Positions 43,525 through 54,448 of a DNA stretch of 64,000 nt are shown here, in pieces. The DNA comes from Nocardioides jishulii (GTDB lineage Bacteria; Actinomycetota; Actinomycetes; Propionibacteriales; Nocardioidaceae). The stretch lies in assembly GCF_006007965.1 (NCBI RefSeq), contig NZ_CP040748.1:2914001-2978000 (forward strand), read 5' to 3'. The notes beneath the pieces are model-generated. The model had not been told where the DNA came from. It made no database searches and saw only the letters and a program-made list of their open reading frames with translations. Position numbers and translations under genes: made by a program. How positions within the stretch are numbered: position 1 is the stretch's first letter; the number at the start of each line of letters is the position of its first letter.

Positions 43525-45323
<1,799 letters not shown>

Positions 45324-45324
<1 letters not shown>

Positions 45325-46256
45325 CAGTTCTCCGGGAAGGGCGAGGTGTCGACCACGTGGGCGCCGGCCACGGGTCCATGGGCGGTGAGGACCACCGGTC
45401 GGGTGGAAGCGAGTGAGGCGGCCACGTCGCGCGCAGCCTCCGCCGACTCGCAGAGGAAGACGCAGGTGGGGCCGGAGCCGGAGACGAGTCCGCGCAGGGC
45501 GCCCTCCGACTCACCCCGGGCGAGCAGGTCACCCAGGTCGGGGCGCAGGTCGACGGCCGCGGCCTCCAGGTCGTTGTGCAGGGCGGCGGCCAGCGCCACC
45601 GGGTCACCGGAGGCGAGCGCGGTCAGCACGGGCTGGGCGGGGGCGGGCTCCGGCGAGGCGTCGGGGAAGAGCGCGTCGAAGTGCCGGAAGACCGCCGGGG
45701 TGGACAGGCCCCGGTCGTCCGGGACGACGACCCACGACCATGCGCCGAAGTCGTCGGTCGGGGTGACGAGCTCGCCGCGACCCACCCCGCGAGCGGTGCC
45801 ACCGATCAGCGAGAAGGGGACGTCGCTGCCCAGCTCGGCAGCCAGCGCGAGCATCTCGCTGTCCGGCGTCCGGAGGTCCCACAACCGGTCCAGGGCGACG
45901 AGGGCGGCGGCCGCGTCGGCGGAACCGCCAGCCATGCCCCCGGCGACCGGGATCGTCTTCGAGACCTCGACCCGCGCGGTCGGTCGGCAGCCGTCGTCGC
46001 AGCGTCGGGCGCAGAGCAGCTCCGCGACCCGGTCGACGATGTTGTCGCCTGCCGCGGGAAGCTCCACCTCGCCGAGGTGGGCGGCGACCGCGGTGGTCAG
46101 CGACCAGTCGTCGGCGGCGTACGCCGTGAGGTCGTCGTAGAGGCTGACGGCCTGGTAGACGGTGTCGAGGGGGTGGAAGCCGTCCTCGCGGGGCGCACCG
46201 ACCCCGAGGTGGAGGTTGATCTTGGCCGCGGCACGCACGGTGAGACTGCGGGTCAT
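45324..46256 (-). CDS. ispE: 4-diphosphocytidyl-2-C-methyl-D-erythritol kinase
   Basis: A GHMP kinase of the MEP isoprenoid pathway, 310 residues. Motifs: [14 protein letters not shown] (motif 1), [19 protein letters not shown] (ATP loop), and the C-terminal [12 protein letters not shown]. It overlaps rsmA by 4 nt upstream and ABC-F by 1 nt downstream, an operon seen in many actinobacteria. Confidence 0.97.
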
Positions 46257-47140
46257 CTGCCGATTCCCGAGGTGGTCTCGAGGAGCGCCTCGGTGATCCG
46301 TACGAAGTCGTCGAGGACCAGCGTCTCGCCGCGCGCCTGGGGGTCGACGCCGGCCGCGACGAGGGCGGACTCCGCACGCTCGCCCGAGCCGTCGACGAAC
46401 TGCTTGAGCGTGGAGCGCAGGGTCTTGCGGCGCTGGGCGAAGGCCGCGTCGACGACCCCGAAGACCTGCTCCCGGGTCGCGGTCGTGGCCGGGGGCTCGC
46501 GACGGGTCCACGCCACCAGGCCTGAGTCGACGTTGGGAGCGGGCCAGAAGACGTTGCGGCCGATGGCACCGGCACGGCGTACGTCGGCGTACCAGGACGC
46601 CTTGATCGAGGGGATGCCGTAGACCTTCGAGCCCGGCCGCGCGGCCAGGCGGTCGGCGACCTCGGCCTGCACCATCACCAGTCCACGCTCGAGGGAGGGC
46701 AGCAGGGCCAGCATGTGCAGGAGCACGGGCACCGAGATGTTGTAGGGCAGGTTGGCGACCAGGGCGGTCGGCGCCGGGCCGGGGACCTCGGTGATCCGCA
46801 TCGCGTCGGCGAGCACGACCTCGAAGTGGGCCGCCTGCTCGGGGGCGTAGGCCTCGATGGTCTCGGGCAGGAGCCCGGCCAGGAGGGGGTCGACCTCGAT
46901 GGCCACCACCCGCTGGGCCACCTCCAGCAGCGCCAGGGTGAGCGAGCCCAGGCCAGGGCCGATCTCGATCACCACGTCGTCGGCGGTGATGGCCGACTCG
47001 CGGACGATGCGACGCACGGTGTTGGCGTCGATCACGAAGTTCTGCCCGCGCTGCTTGGTGGGCCGCAGGTCGAGGCGGGCCGCCAGCTGACGCACATCGG
47101 CCGGCCCCAGTAGACGAGGGCCGGCCGATGCGTTGGTCAT
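46253..47140 (-). CDS. rsmA: 16S rRNA (adenine1518/1519-N6) dimethyltransferase
   Basis: A 295-residue KsgA-type enzyme: [23 protein letters not shown]-site [32 protein letters not shown] (catalytic NLPY). The C-terminal helical domain has [16 protein letters not shown]. It sits between rpfB and ispE, the standard order in Actinobacteria. Confidence 0.97.
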   Translation of the reverse strand: MTNASAGPRLLGPADVRQLAARLDLRPTKQRGQNFVIDANTVRRIVRESAITADDVVIEIGPGLGSLTLALLEVAQRVVAIEVDPLLAGLLPETIEAYAPEQAAHFEVVLADAMRITEVPGPAPTALVANLPYNISVPVLLHMLALLPSLERGLVMVQAEVADRLAARPGSKVYGIPSIKASWYADVRRAGAIGRNVFWPAPNVDSGLVAWTRREPPATTATREQVFGVVDAAFAQRRKTLRSTLKQFVDGSGERAESALVAAGVDPQARGETLVLDDFVRITEALLETTSGIGR

Positions 47141-47185
47141 GCGCGCAAGGGTAGTTGTCGCGTCAGCACAGACCCAACCCGCGCG

Positions 47186-48325
47186 TCAGCGCAGGCCGAG
47201 CTTGGCCGAGCAGTGGGGCCACTGGCCCCAACCGGCGCGGGCCTGGAGAATCTTGCCGCGCTTGATCTGCTCCTCACGGCTGTGCTGGTGGGGCAGTCCG
47301 CTGCCGCCGACCGAGGCCCACGTGCTGGCGCTGAACTGCAGGCCACCGTAGTAGCCGTTGCCGGTGTTGGTGCCCCAGTTGCCACCGGACTCACACTGCG
47401 CGAGCCGGTCCCAGACGGTGTTGCCGCTGGTGAGGACCGGAGCAGCCGGAGCCGGCGCCTTCTTGGTGCCGACCTTGATGATCGCGTCACGGGACTTGCG
47501 GGTGACCTCGGAGCTGACGACCTTGCGGGCGACCAGCTTGCCGTTGACGTAGCGCAGCTCGTAGACGACGTCGCGCAGGCCGGCGCGACCGGCACGGACG
47601 ACCGCCTTCTTGCCCTCGGGCATGGAGGCGTCGGTGCGCTGGATCGTGTCGAAGCCGAGCTTCTCGCCGGAGACGTTCTTGCGCACGATCTTGATGCGCT
47701 TGACGGTGATGCGGTCGCCGGGCTTGATCTTCTTGCCGGGGCGAGGGGTGACCACGTCGTGCTTGCCGAGCTTGACGTCGAGCTCCTCGAGCACCTCACC
47801 CACGGTCATCGCCGGCACGTCGACCTTGCGGGCCTTGCCTGCGCCGACGGCGAGACGGACCTCCTTCGGCGTGACGACCTCGAGCTCCATGCCGGAGCGG
47901 CGGATGGTCGAGGAGCGGCTGGCCGAGAGGTCAGCGCCGGCGAAGCGGCGGCCGATCTGGCTCAGGGCGCCACCGACGGAGGTGGCGGTCACCCAGTGGG
48001 TGGATTCCTTGCCGTCGACGTTGAGCTCCAGGGGACGGCCGAACGCCACGGTGATGGCGGTGCCGTCGGAGACGGAGGTGTCCAGGGAGGGAGCGACCTC
48101 GTCGTACTTGCCGATCTCGATGCCTTCGGAGGCGAGGACCTCCTCGACGGTGCCACCGAGGACGGTGACCTCGTTGCTCTTCCCGTCGAGGGTCAGGGTG
48201 ACCGACTTGCTGAGTGCTGTGTATCCGAGAGTGGTGCCTACGACAACCAGGGCAATGACGGCGCTCAGGGCGACGAGGAGCTTGCGGCTGTGCAGGGCAG
48301 TCTGGATGGACGGTGCGATGCGCAC
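47186..48325 (-). CDS. rpfB: Resuscitation-promoting factor (RpfB type)
   Basis: A secreted or membrane-anchored muralytic enzyme of 379 residues. An N-terminal TM (KLLVALSAVIALVVVGTTLGY) precedes three DUF348 repeats (for example TLTLDGKSNEVTVLGGTVEE; LAVGAGKARKVDVPAMTVGE). A G5 domain follows (FDTIQRTDASMPEGKKAVVR), then the C-terminal Rpf domain with WDRLAQCESGGNWGTNTGNG (catalytic Glu), GGLQFSASTWASVGG and ILQARAGWGQWPHC. It cleaves peptidoglycan and reactivates dormant cells. Confidence 0.96.
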   Translation of the reverse strand: MRIAPSIQTALHSRKLLVALSAVIALVVVGTTLGYTALSKSVTLTLDGKSNEVTVLGGTVEEVLASEGIEIGKYDEVAPSLDTSVSDGTAITVAFGRPLELNVDGKESTHWVTATSVGGALSQIGRRFAGADLSASRSSTIRRSGMELEVVTPKEVRLAVGAGKARKVDVPAMTVGEVLEELDVKLGKHDVVTPRPGKKIKPGDRITVKRIKIVRKNVSGEKLGFDTIQRTDASMPEGKKAVVRAGRAGLRDVVYELRYVNGKLVARKVVSSEVTRKSRDAIIKVGTKKAPAPAAPVLTSGNTVWDRLAQCESGGNWGTNTGNGYYGGLQFSASTWASVGGSGLPHQHSREEQIKRGKILQARAGWGQWPHCSAKLGLR

Positions 48326-48646
48326 GTTTCTCCGAACGTCGTGCTTCCCGGTTCTCAGGGATCAGCACGTGTGCCACACGCACCACGACGTTGTCATGGG
48401 GGGAAGAGCATGTGGTGCTCCGAGCCTGACGTGATGTCAACCCGGCGTGTTGATCGGTGGTTGGGGGGTCCTGATCCCGGCTTTCCGCTTTCGACGATAA
48501 CGAAAACGGCCCGGACCCCCAAACGAATCAGGCAATTCAGGCCCCTCCCAGGGGGCCCACCACGTCAGATCACGGAACGATCACGCCTGAATGACGCGGT
48601 CTCGGCGCGTGACGAGGCTCTCGTCGAGGATCCGGCGCTGAGAGCG
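48326..48646. other. Upstream region of rpfB with large inverted repeat
   Basis: A 321-bp stretch between tatD and rpfB without a gene. On the minus strand it must hold the rpfB promoter and leader. It contains an inverted repeat (48461-48522) with a nested stem and several short GTGTG/CACAC dyads. The conserved bases of the ydaO (c-di-AMP) riboswitch, known upstream of some rpf genes, were not found. Confidence 0.55.
48461..48522 (-). repeat. Long inverted repeat upstream of rpfB / after tatD
   Basis: TTGGGGGGTCC at 48461-48471 pairs with GGACCCCCAA at 48513-48522 around about 41 nt that contain an inner GTTTTCG/CGAAAGC-like stem (minus strand). It could be the tatD terminator or a structured rpfB leader. 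Confidence 0.5.
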
Positions 48647-49537
48647 CTACCACGCGCCCCCGAAGGCGACTTCGGTGTTGGTGTCGACGGCCGCGCAGAG
48701 CTCCCCGAGGTCGTCTCCCCTGACCTCGGCCATGAACCGCATCGTGAGCGGAATGAGGTAGGAGGCGTTGGGGCGTCCTCGCCACGGCACGGGCGTGAGG
48801 AACGGTGCGTCCGTCTCGACGAGGAGGCGGTCACGCGGTGTCACCGCGAGCGCCTCGCGCAGCGGGTGGGCGTTCTTGAAGGTCACGGTCCCGGCGAAGC
48901 TCAGGTGGGCGCCACGGTCGAGGCACTCGCGCGCGAAGTCGGCGTCGCCGGAGAAGCAGTGCATCACCCAGCGCTCGGGCGCACCCTCGGAGTCGAGCAC
49001 GTCCAGCACGGCCCGGTGGGCGTCGCGGTCGTGGATCACCAGCGTCTTGTCGAGGCGCTTCGCCATGTCGACGTGGCGTCGGAAGCTCTCCTCCTGCGCC
49101 GCGACGCCCTCGGGACCGGTGCGGAAGAAGTCCAGCCCGGTCTCCCCCACCGCTCGCACGTCCGGGTGCGCGGCGGCCAGCTGCTCGATCTCGTCCAACG
49201 CCGCTTCCAGCTCGCCCTTCTCGGCCAGGCGGGGCGCCTCGTTGGGGTGCAGCGCGACGCCGGCGACGATCGCCGCGTGGTCACGGGCAGCCTCGACGGC
49301 CCAACGAGCACCCGGCAGGTCGCAGCCGATCTGGACGATACGGGTCACCCCCACGGCCGCCGCGCGAGCCAGCGCCTCGTCCGTCGCCAACCAGTCGCCG
49401 TCGGCGATGTCGAGGTGGCAGTGGTTGTCGACGACCGGGTGCGGCAGCGGCTCGGGGGCGGGAGGCCGTTCGCGCTCACGCCTCGCGCCCGACTTCTCCT
49501 CGGTCGCCGCCCGTTCACGGACGGGATGGTCACTCAT
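48647..49537 (-). CDS. tatD: TatD-family metal-dependent DNase
   Basis: A 296-residue TIM-barrel hydrolase. Metal ligands: VVDNHCHLDI, VGETGLDFFRTG, HDRDAHRAVLDVL, MHCFSGDADFARECL and VETDAPFLTPVPWRGRPN. Acts on DNA 3' ends and probably proofreading or RNA quality control. ATG 49537 lies within the last codons of the upstream hydrolase gene (8-bp overlap). Confidence 0.95.
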   Translation of the reverse strand: MSDHPVRERAATEEKSGARRERERPPAPEPLPHPVVDNHCHLDIADGDWLATDEALARAAAVGVTRIVQIGCDLPGARWAVEAARDHAAIVAGVALHPNEAPRLAEKGELEAALDEIEQLAAAHPDVRAVGETGLDFFRTGPEGVAAQEESFRRHVDMAKRLDKTLVIHDRDAHRAVLDVLDSEGAPERWVMHCFSGDADFARECLDRGAHLSFAGTVTFKNAHPLREALAVTPRDRLLVETDAPFLTPVPWRGRPNASYLIPLTMRFMAEVRGDDLGELCAAVDTNTEVAFGGAW

Positions 49538-50375
49538 GGGCGCCGTCGACCCGCTCCAGGATGATCTCGGCCAGCACGGCCGGGACCTCCTCGGGGATCC
49601 AGTGACTGACGCCGTCGAGCTCGACGTAGCGGTAGTCGGCCTCGACGAACTCGTCGCACGCCTCGGCGGCCGCCCGCGAGATCGCGCTGTCGCCGGTGCT
49701 CCAGACGTACGTCGTGGGCACGGTGACCTGGCGGCTGCCCGACGGCCGGCCCGACGGCAGGAGGGAGAGCGGGAGGGCGCGGTACCACGCCAGGGCACCG
49801 CTCAGGGCACCGTCGGCGACGATCTCGCGGTGGAAGCGCTCGAGCTGCTCGTCGGTCATGCCGCTGCCGCGCAGCCAGCCGTCGAGCACGTGCGGACGGG
49901 CGTTGACGATCCCGTCGACCAGGAAGGGGACGTTGAAGAGTGCGAAGTACCACGAGCGCAGCGCCTGCGTGCTGGTCATGGTGGCCCGCGCCATCGCGCC
50001 GGGGTGCGGCACCGAGACGGCGGTCAGCGTGCGGACGAGGTCGGGCCGCGACGTGGTCAGGCCCCAGCCCACGATCGCTCCCCAGTCGTGGCAGACCAGG
50101 TGGACCGGCTCGCCGATCTCCTCGACGAGCGCGACGACGTCGCCGACGAGGTCACGCATGCGGTAGTTCCAGCGCCCCTTGGGGCGGGCGTGCGGCGAGT
50201 AGCCGCGCTGGTCGGGGGCGTAGGTCCGCAGCCCCGCGGCGTGCAGCACCGGCTCGACCTCACGCCAGGCGGTGGCGCGCTGGGGGAACCCGTGGAGCAG
50301 CACCACCGGCCTGCCGTCCACGGGCCCGCCCGTGGTGACGTCGAACGAGAGTCCGTCGCGCACGAAGCTCTTCAT
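49530..50375 (-). CDS. Alpha/beta hydrolase (epoxide hydrolase-like)
   Basis: A 281-residue enzyme with oxyanion motif VVLLHGFPQRATAW and nucleophile elbow LVCHDWGAIVGWG, where Asp replaces Ser as in epoxide hydrolases and haloalkane dehalogenases. The catalytic His is probably in LDGVSHWIPEE. Substrate unknown. It overlaps rsmI and tatD by a few bp on the same strand. Confidence 0.9.
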   Translation of the reverse strand: MKSFVRDGLSFDVTTGGPVDGRPVVLLHGFPQRATAWREVEPVLHAAGLRTYAPDQRGYSPHARPKGRWNYRMRDLVGDVVALVEEIGEPVHLVCHDWGAIVGWGLTTSRPDLVRTLTAVSVPHPGAMARATMTSTQALRSWYFALFNVPFLVDGIVNARPHVLDGWLRGSGMTDEQLERFHREIVADGALSGALAWYRALPLSLLPSGRPSGSRQVTVPTTYVWSTGDSAISRAAAEACDEFVEADYRYVELDGVSHWIPEEVPAVLAEIILERVDGAHE

Positions 50376-51289
50376 CGGACGTGCACCACGTCGTAGACCT
50401 CGCGCTTCGGCACGCCCGCCAGCTTGGCGACGGCGGCGATCGCTTCCTTGCGGCTCATCCCCCCACCTTCGCGCTCCGCCACCGCCTCGCGCAACGCCTC
50501 GGGCGTGTTCTCGACCGCGGCCGTCGGCGCGGCTCCCTGGACGACGACGGTGACCTCACCGCGTACGCCCTCGGCGGCCCAGTCGGCCAGCTCGCGCAGG
50601 CCACCGCGCACGACCTCCTCGTGGGTCTTGGTGAGCTCTCGGCAGACCGCCGCGGGACGCTCGTCGCCGAGCGCGGCGGCCATCGCCTCGAGGGCAGCCT
50701 CGGTGCGGTGCGGCGCCTCGAAGAAGACCATCGTGCGCTCCTCACGCGCCAGTGACTCCAGGCGGCGTGAGCGCTCGCCGGCCTTGCGCGGCAGGAAGCC
50801 CTCGAAGCAGAACCGGTCCACGGGCAGGCCCGAGACGGCCAGCGCCGTGAGGACGGCGCTGGGCCCGGGGACCGCAGTGACCCGGACGTCCGCCTCGACG
50901 GCCGCGGCCACGAGCCGGTAGCCGGGGTCGGAGACGCTGGGCATCCCGGCGTCGGTGACCAGCACGACCCGCTCGCCGGCGAGCAGGGCCTCGAGCAGGA
51001 CGGGCGTACGCGCCTGCTCGTTGCCCTCGAAGTAGGAGACGACCCGCCCCGACAGGGTGATGCCGAGGTCGGTGGTCAGCCGCTTGAGCCGGCGGGTGTC
51101 CTCCGCGGCGACGACGTCGGCGCCGGCGAGCTCCTGGGCCAGGCGCGGCGGCGCGTCACCCGCCTGACCGATCGGGGTCCCGGCGAGCACGAGGACCCCG
51201 GGACCCGCCGCGTCCGGTCCCTTCGCGCTCGATTCGTGAGCTCTCGATCCGCTCGCTCTGGGAGACGTCGCCGCTGACATGGGCCCCAT
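50372..51289 (-). CDS. rsmI: 16S rRNA (cytidine1402-2'-O)-methyltransferase
   Basis: A 305-residue SAM methyltransferase of the tetrapyrrole-methylase fold: LVLAGTPIGQAGDAPPR, VVAAEDTRRLKRL, VLVTDAGMPSVSDPG, VPGPSAVLTALAVSGLP, FFEAPHRTEAAL. A C-terminal RsmI HTH has GGGMSRKEAIAAVAKLAGVPKR split by a linker. A Ser/Ala-rich N-terminal extension of about 30 residues. Divergent from pmt as in M. tuberculosis. Confidence 0.96.
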   Translation of the reverse strand: MGPMSAATSPRASGSRAHESSAKGPDAAGPGVLVLAGTPIGQAGDAPPRLAQELAGADVVAAEDTRRLKRLTTDLGITLSGRVVSYFEGNEQARTPVLLEALLAGERVVLVTDAGMPSVSDPGYRLVAAAVEADVRVTAVPGPSAVLTALAVSGLPVDRFCFEGFLPRKAGERSRRLESLAREERTMVFFEAPHRTEAALEAMAAALGDERPAAVCRELTKTHEEVVRGGLRELADWAAEGVRGEVTVVVQGAAPTAAVENTPEALREAVAEREGGGMSRKEAIAAVAKLAGVPKREVYDVVHVR

Positions 51290-51303
51290 CCTGCCGTGTG
51301 ATG

Positions 51304-51311
51304 ACTACAGT
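51304..51311. promoter_or_regulatory. Overlapping divergent -10-like hexamers between rsmI and pmt
   Basis: ACTACAGT reads TACAGT on + (51306-51311) and TGTAGT on - (51309-51304). The + hexamer is 8 bp before the pmt GTG, so a leaderless pmt mRNA is likely. The intergenic region is only 30 bp. Confidence 0.5.
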
Positions 51312-51319
51312 GACCGATC

Positions 51320-53014
51320 GTGACCCCTGAGGCGAGGCTCCCCACGCGGGCGAAGCCCCGGTCCGAAGCCCGGACCCCCACCCCGCGCGGAGTCGAGCCT
51401 GCCCACGCCCCACCGCGTCGCGGCCTCGAGCAGCCGATGTACGCCTTGGGCGGCGCCGCGCTGCTCACGCTCTTCTCGTTCGTGCTGCGCGTCTTCCGGA
51501 TCGGTGAGCCGAACTCGTTCGCCTTCGACGAGACCTACTACGCCAAGCACGGGTGGGCGCTGACCCACTTCGGCTACGCCAGGAGCTACGTCGACGACGC
51601 CGACGCCAAGATCCTCACCGGCCAGACCGACAACCTGTGGACCGACACCCCCGAGATGATCGTCCACCCCGAGGTCGGCAAGTGGCTGATCGGTGCCGGG
51701 GAGATGATCTTCGGGATGGATCCCACCGGCTGGCGGATGGCCTCGGCCATCGTCGGCTCGCTGATGGTGCTGGTGATGTGCCGCTTCGCCACCCGGGTCA
51801 CCGGATCGGTCTTCCTCGGCCTCCTGGCGGGCTTCCTGCTCTCCCTCGACGGACTGCACCTGGTGCTCTCGCGCCTGGCGCTCCTCGACATCTTCCTCGC
51901 CTTCTTCATGCTGCTGGGCGTGCACTGCGTCGTCGCCGACCGGCAGTGGTTCACCCGCCGCACCGCCGAGGCGGCCGACCAGCCCGTCGGCACGTGGGGC
52001 CCGGTCTGGCTCTACCGGCCCTGGCTGCTGGCCGCAGGGCTCTGGTTCGGCCTCGCCGTGGGCACCAAGTGGACCGCGCTCTACCCGCTCGCCGCCTTCG
52101 GTGTCTGGGCGTGGGTCTCCAACGCGGTGGCGCGTCGCTCCCTGCGGGTGCGGTGGGCGGTGGCGAAGTCGGCCCTCGTCGACGGCGTCCCGGCCTTCCT
52201 GCACCTCGTCGGCGTGGCCTTCGTCGTCTACGTGCTGTCGTGGACCGGCTGGATGCTCAACGCTGAGGAGTACGAGCAGCACCTCTCCGACACCCAGTAC
52301 TCGCGGTTCAACGGTGGCGGCAAGTGGCCCAGCGCCACGCAGCCGGACGCCGCGTGCGACGGCCCACTCGACGCAGTGACGAGCCTGTGCGTGCCGAAGG
52401 AGGCCGTGCAGACGCTGCGCTCGCTGGCCTCCTACCACCGCGACGTGTGGAACTTCCACACCGAGTTCCTCAACGACGCGACCCACACCTACGCCTCGAA
52501 GCCGTGGGGTTGGCTGGTGCAGAACCGGCCCGTCGGGGTCGACGCCCAGCTCGACATCAAGCCCGACACCGAGGGCTGCGGGGCCGCCGCCGACTCGTCG
52601 TGCCTGCGCCAGGTGCTGCTGCTGGGCAACCCGATCCTCTGGTGGGGCGGATGCGTGGCGCTGGTCGCCTCACTGGTGCTGTGGGTCGGGCGCCGCGACT
52701 GGCGCTTCGGCGTCCCCGTGGTCGGCGTCGCCGCCACGTGGCTGCCGTGGCTGCGTTACGACGACCGCACGATCTTCCTCTTCTACGCGATCGCCATCCT
52801 GCCCTTCGTCGTGCTCTCACTGACGCTGTGCATCGGCGCGCTGCTCGGGCCCACGCTGCGGGCGTCGACGAGGCGCACGGTCGGCGCCGTCGTCTCAGGC
52901 GTCTTCGTCGGCGCCGTGGTGCTGGCGTTCGGCTGGTTCTGGCCGATCTGGACCGACCAGCTCATCACCCACGGGGAGTGGATGCGGCGAATGTGGCTGA
53001 AGTCGTGGATCTGA
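51320..53014 (+). CDS. pmt: Dolichyl-phosphate-mannose-type protein O-mannosyltransferase
   Basis: A GT-C fold membrane enzyme, 564 residues, that moves mannose from polyprenyl-phosphate to Ser/Thr of secreted proteins. The catalytic loop FAFDETYYAKHGW (Asp-Glu) follows TM1. Long hydrophobic runs give about 10 TM helices; a PMT_4TMC-like C-terminal region has WLPWLRYDDRTIFLFYAI. GTG 51320 has essentially no Shine-Dalgarno sequence, fitting a leaderless transcript. Its 3' end overlaps the convergent YhhN gene by 50 bp. Exported proteins in this window, such as the Ig-like protein, are possible substrates. Confidence 0.94.
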   Translation: MTPEARLPTRAKPRSEARTPTPRGVEPAHAPPRRGLEQPMYALGGAALLTLFSFVLRVFRIGEPNSFAFDETYYAKHGWALTHFGYARSYVDDADAKILTGQTDNLWTDTPEMIVHPEVGKWLIGAGEMIFGMDPTGWRMASAIVGSLMVLVMCRFATRVTGSVFLGLLAGFLLSLDGLHLVLSRLALLDIFLAFFMLLGVHCVVADRQWFTRRTAEAADQPVGTWGPVWLYRPWLLAAGLWFGLAVGTKWTALYPLAAFGVWAWVSNAVARRSLRVRWAVAKSALVDGVPAFLHLVGVAFVVYVLSWTGWMLNAEEYEQHLSDTQYSRFNGGGKWPSATQPDAACDGPLDAVTSLCVPKEAVQTLRSLASYHRDVWNFHTEFLNDATHTYASKPWGWLVQNRPVGVDAQLDIKPDTEGCGAAADSSCLRQVLLLGNPILWWGGCVALVASLVLWVGRRDWRFGVPVVGVAATWLPWLRYDDRTIFLFYAIAILPFVVLSLTLCIGALLGPTLRASTRRTVGAVVSGVFVGAVVLAFGWFWPIWTDQLITHGEWMRRMWLKSWI

Positions 53015-53780
53015 TCGGGGCCTCGGAGCTCTCGACGAGACCCTGCACGATCAGCCACTGCGCCACGAGGTAGGTCGACATCACCCAGAAGCCGTGGGCA
53101 GGCAGGGCCAGACCGGCGCCCCCCAGGCCGATCAGGGAGTCGGAGAGCACGAAGAGGGCGGCGCCGGCAGCCGTGGCCGGGGAGACCCGGTGCGCCAGGA
53201 AGGCCATCGCTCCCAGCGCCAGGCCGTAGAGCGCCACGGCGAAGAGGAACGGGCTCACCCCACCGGTGGCGAGGAAGAAGCCGGCCAGCGCCAGCCACCA
53301 CACCACGTACGGGGCGAGCAGGGCCGGACGGCCTGCGGTGCGCGAGGCGTCGCCCGCACGGACGAACGCGGCGGCGTAGGCGACCTGCGCGATGCCGAAG
53401 AGGCCGACACCGGCCAGGAAGAGGTCGGGGTTGATCAGCGCCAGGTCGCCGAACCAGCTGAAGGTCACGCCCACCGCGGCCAGCGGCCACCAGGAGGGCA
53501 GCGGACCGGAGGCGGTCCGGCGTCGGTGGGCGAGCACGAGTCCGAGCGCCGGGAGCAGCAGCGCCTTCGAGACCGGCGCGACGACGCCGGCCCCGGGTAC
53601 GCCGGCCGCCACCCCGAGCTGGGCGACGAGGTGGACACCGGTCACCGCCCAGAAGGGCGCCGTGACGCCGGCGGGCACACCCCGCATCCGGGGCATCCGG
53701 GGTGTCCCGGTCGCACCGGGCATCCGGGCGGCCAGTCTCGACACCGTGCTGCGCAGTCCCCGACGTGCTCGCGTTCGCAT
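52965..53780 (-). CDS. YhhN-family membrane protein (lysoplasmalogenase-like)
   Basis: A 271-residue membrane protein with about eight TM helices. Family signatures: PVSKALLLPALGLVLAH, SWFGDLALINPDLFLAGVGLFG (GDxxL motif), and LFVLSDSLIGLG near the C-terminus. Eukaryotic homologue TMEM86B hydrolyses lysoplasmalogens. The last 50 bp overlap pmt in the opposite direction. ATG 53780 begins a basic N-terminus. Confidence 0.88.
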   Translation of the reverse strand: MRTRARRGLRSTVSRLAARMPGATGTPRMPRMRGVPAGVTAPFWAVTGVHLVAQLGVAAGVPGAGVVAPVSKALLLPALGLVLAHRRRTASGPLPSWWPLAAVGVTFSWFGDLALINPDLFLAGVGLFGIAQVAYAAAFVRAGDASRTAGRPALLAPYVVWWLALAGFFLATGGVSPFLFAVALYGLALGAMAFLAHRVSPATAAGAALFVLSDSLIGLGGAGLALPAHGFWVMSTYLVAQWLIVQGLVESSEAPIRSTTSATFAASTPRG

Positions 53781-53867
53781 GCCCGCACCCTGCCGCACCC
53801 GGGGCCGAAACGTCGAGCAAACTCGCCAGACGATGGGAATCAGAGGGTGGAAATCAGTCGGCGGGGA

Positions 53868-54431
53868 TCAGTCGTCGAGACTCTTGAAGAAGGGGCCGAG
53901 CAGGGTGGCGACGTGGCCGGTGACGGTGGCCCGGTCGCGGCCCTCCTCCAGCATCCGCGAGGCGGTGTAGACGACCGACTGCACCAGCTCGGCCAGCGCC
54001 TCGGCGCCGCCGAGCGCCTCGAGCAGCGGCCGGCCGATCTCCTCGTGCAGCTCGCCCCCCGCGGTGGCCATCCGGTCCCGGGCGTGGGTCGCCAGGCCGC
54101 GGACCACGGCGTGCTCGCCCTCGTCGACGAGCGCGAGGTTGGCCTCGATGTACGCCGCCACCTTGGCCCCGGGAGTCGCGGCAGCGCTCATGGCGACGTG
54201 GATCCGCTCGCGCCATCCCGGCAGGACGTCGGCGATCACCGCGTCGAGGAGCTCCTCGCGGGAGGAGAAGTACTGGTACAGGCTGGTGCGCGCCAGACCG
54301 GCCCGCCGCCCCACCTCAGCGAGGCTGGGGGCGGCGGACCCGTCGGCGAGCAGGTCCCGGGCAGCGTCCAGCAGAGCTCGGCGCTGCTTGGCGCGGTGCT
54401 CGGCAAGACTTGCGGCGTTGATCCGGGGCAT
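53868..54431 (-). CDS. TetR-family regulator of the adjacent ABC transporter
   Basis: A 187-residue regulator: HRAKQRRALLDAARDLLADG, LAEVGRRAGLARTSLYQYF (HTH), SREELLDAVIADVLPGW. It is the last gene of an operon with an ABC permease and ATPase. A dyad at 56286-56308 upstream of the permease is a candidate operator. Ligand unknown. Confidence 0.9.
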   Translation of the reverse strand: MPRINAASLAEHRAKQRRALLDAARDLLADGSAAPSLAEVGRRAGLARTSLYQYFSSREELLDAVIADVLPGWRERIHVAMSAAATPGAKVAAYIEANLALVDEGEHAVVRGLATHARDRMATAGGELHEEIGRPLLEALGGAEALAELVQSVVYTASRMLEEGRDRATVTGHVATLLGPFFKSLDD

Positions 54432-54448
54432 TTCTCTCCACTGCTCCC

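Noticed and set aside
48326..48540. ydaO (c-di-AMP) riboswitch upstream of rpfB
   Set aside because: The conserved GUGAAUCC and GCUAACCUCG-like segments are not found on the minus strand.
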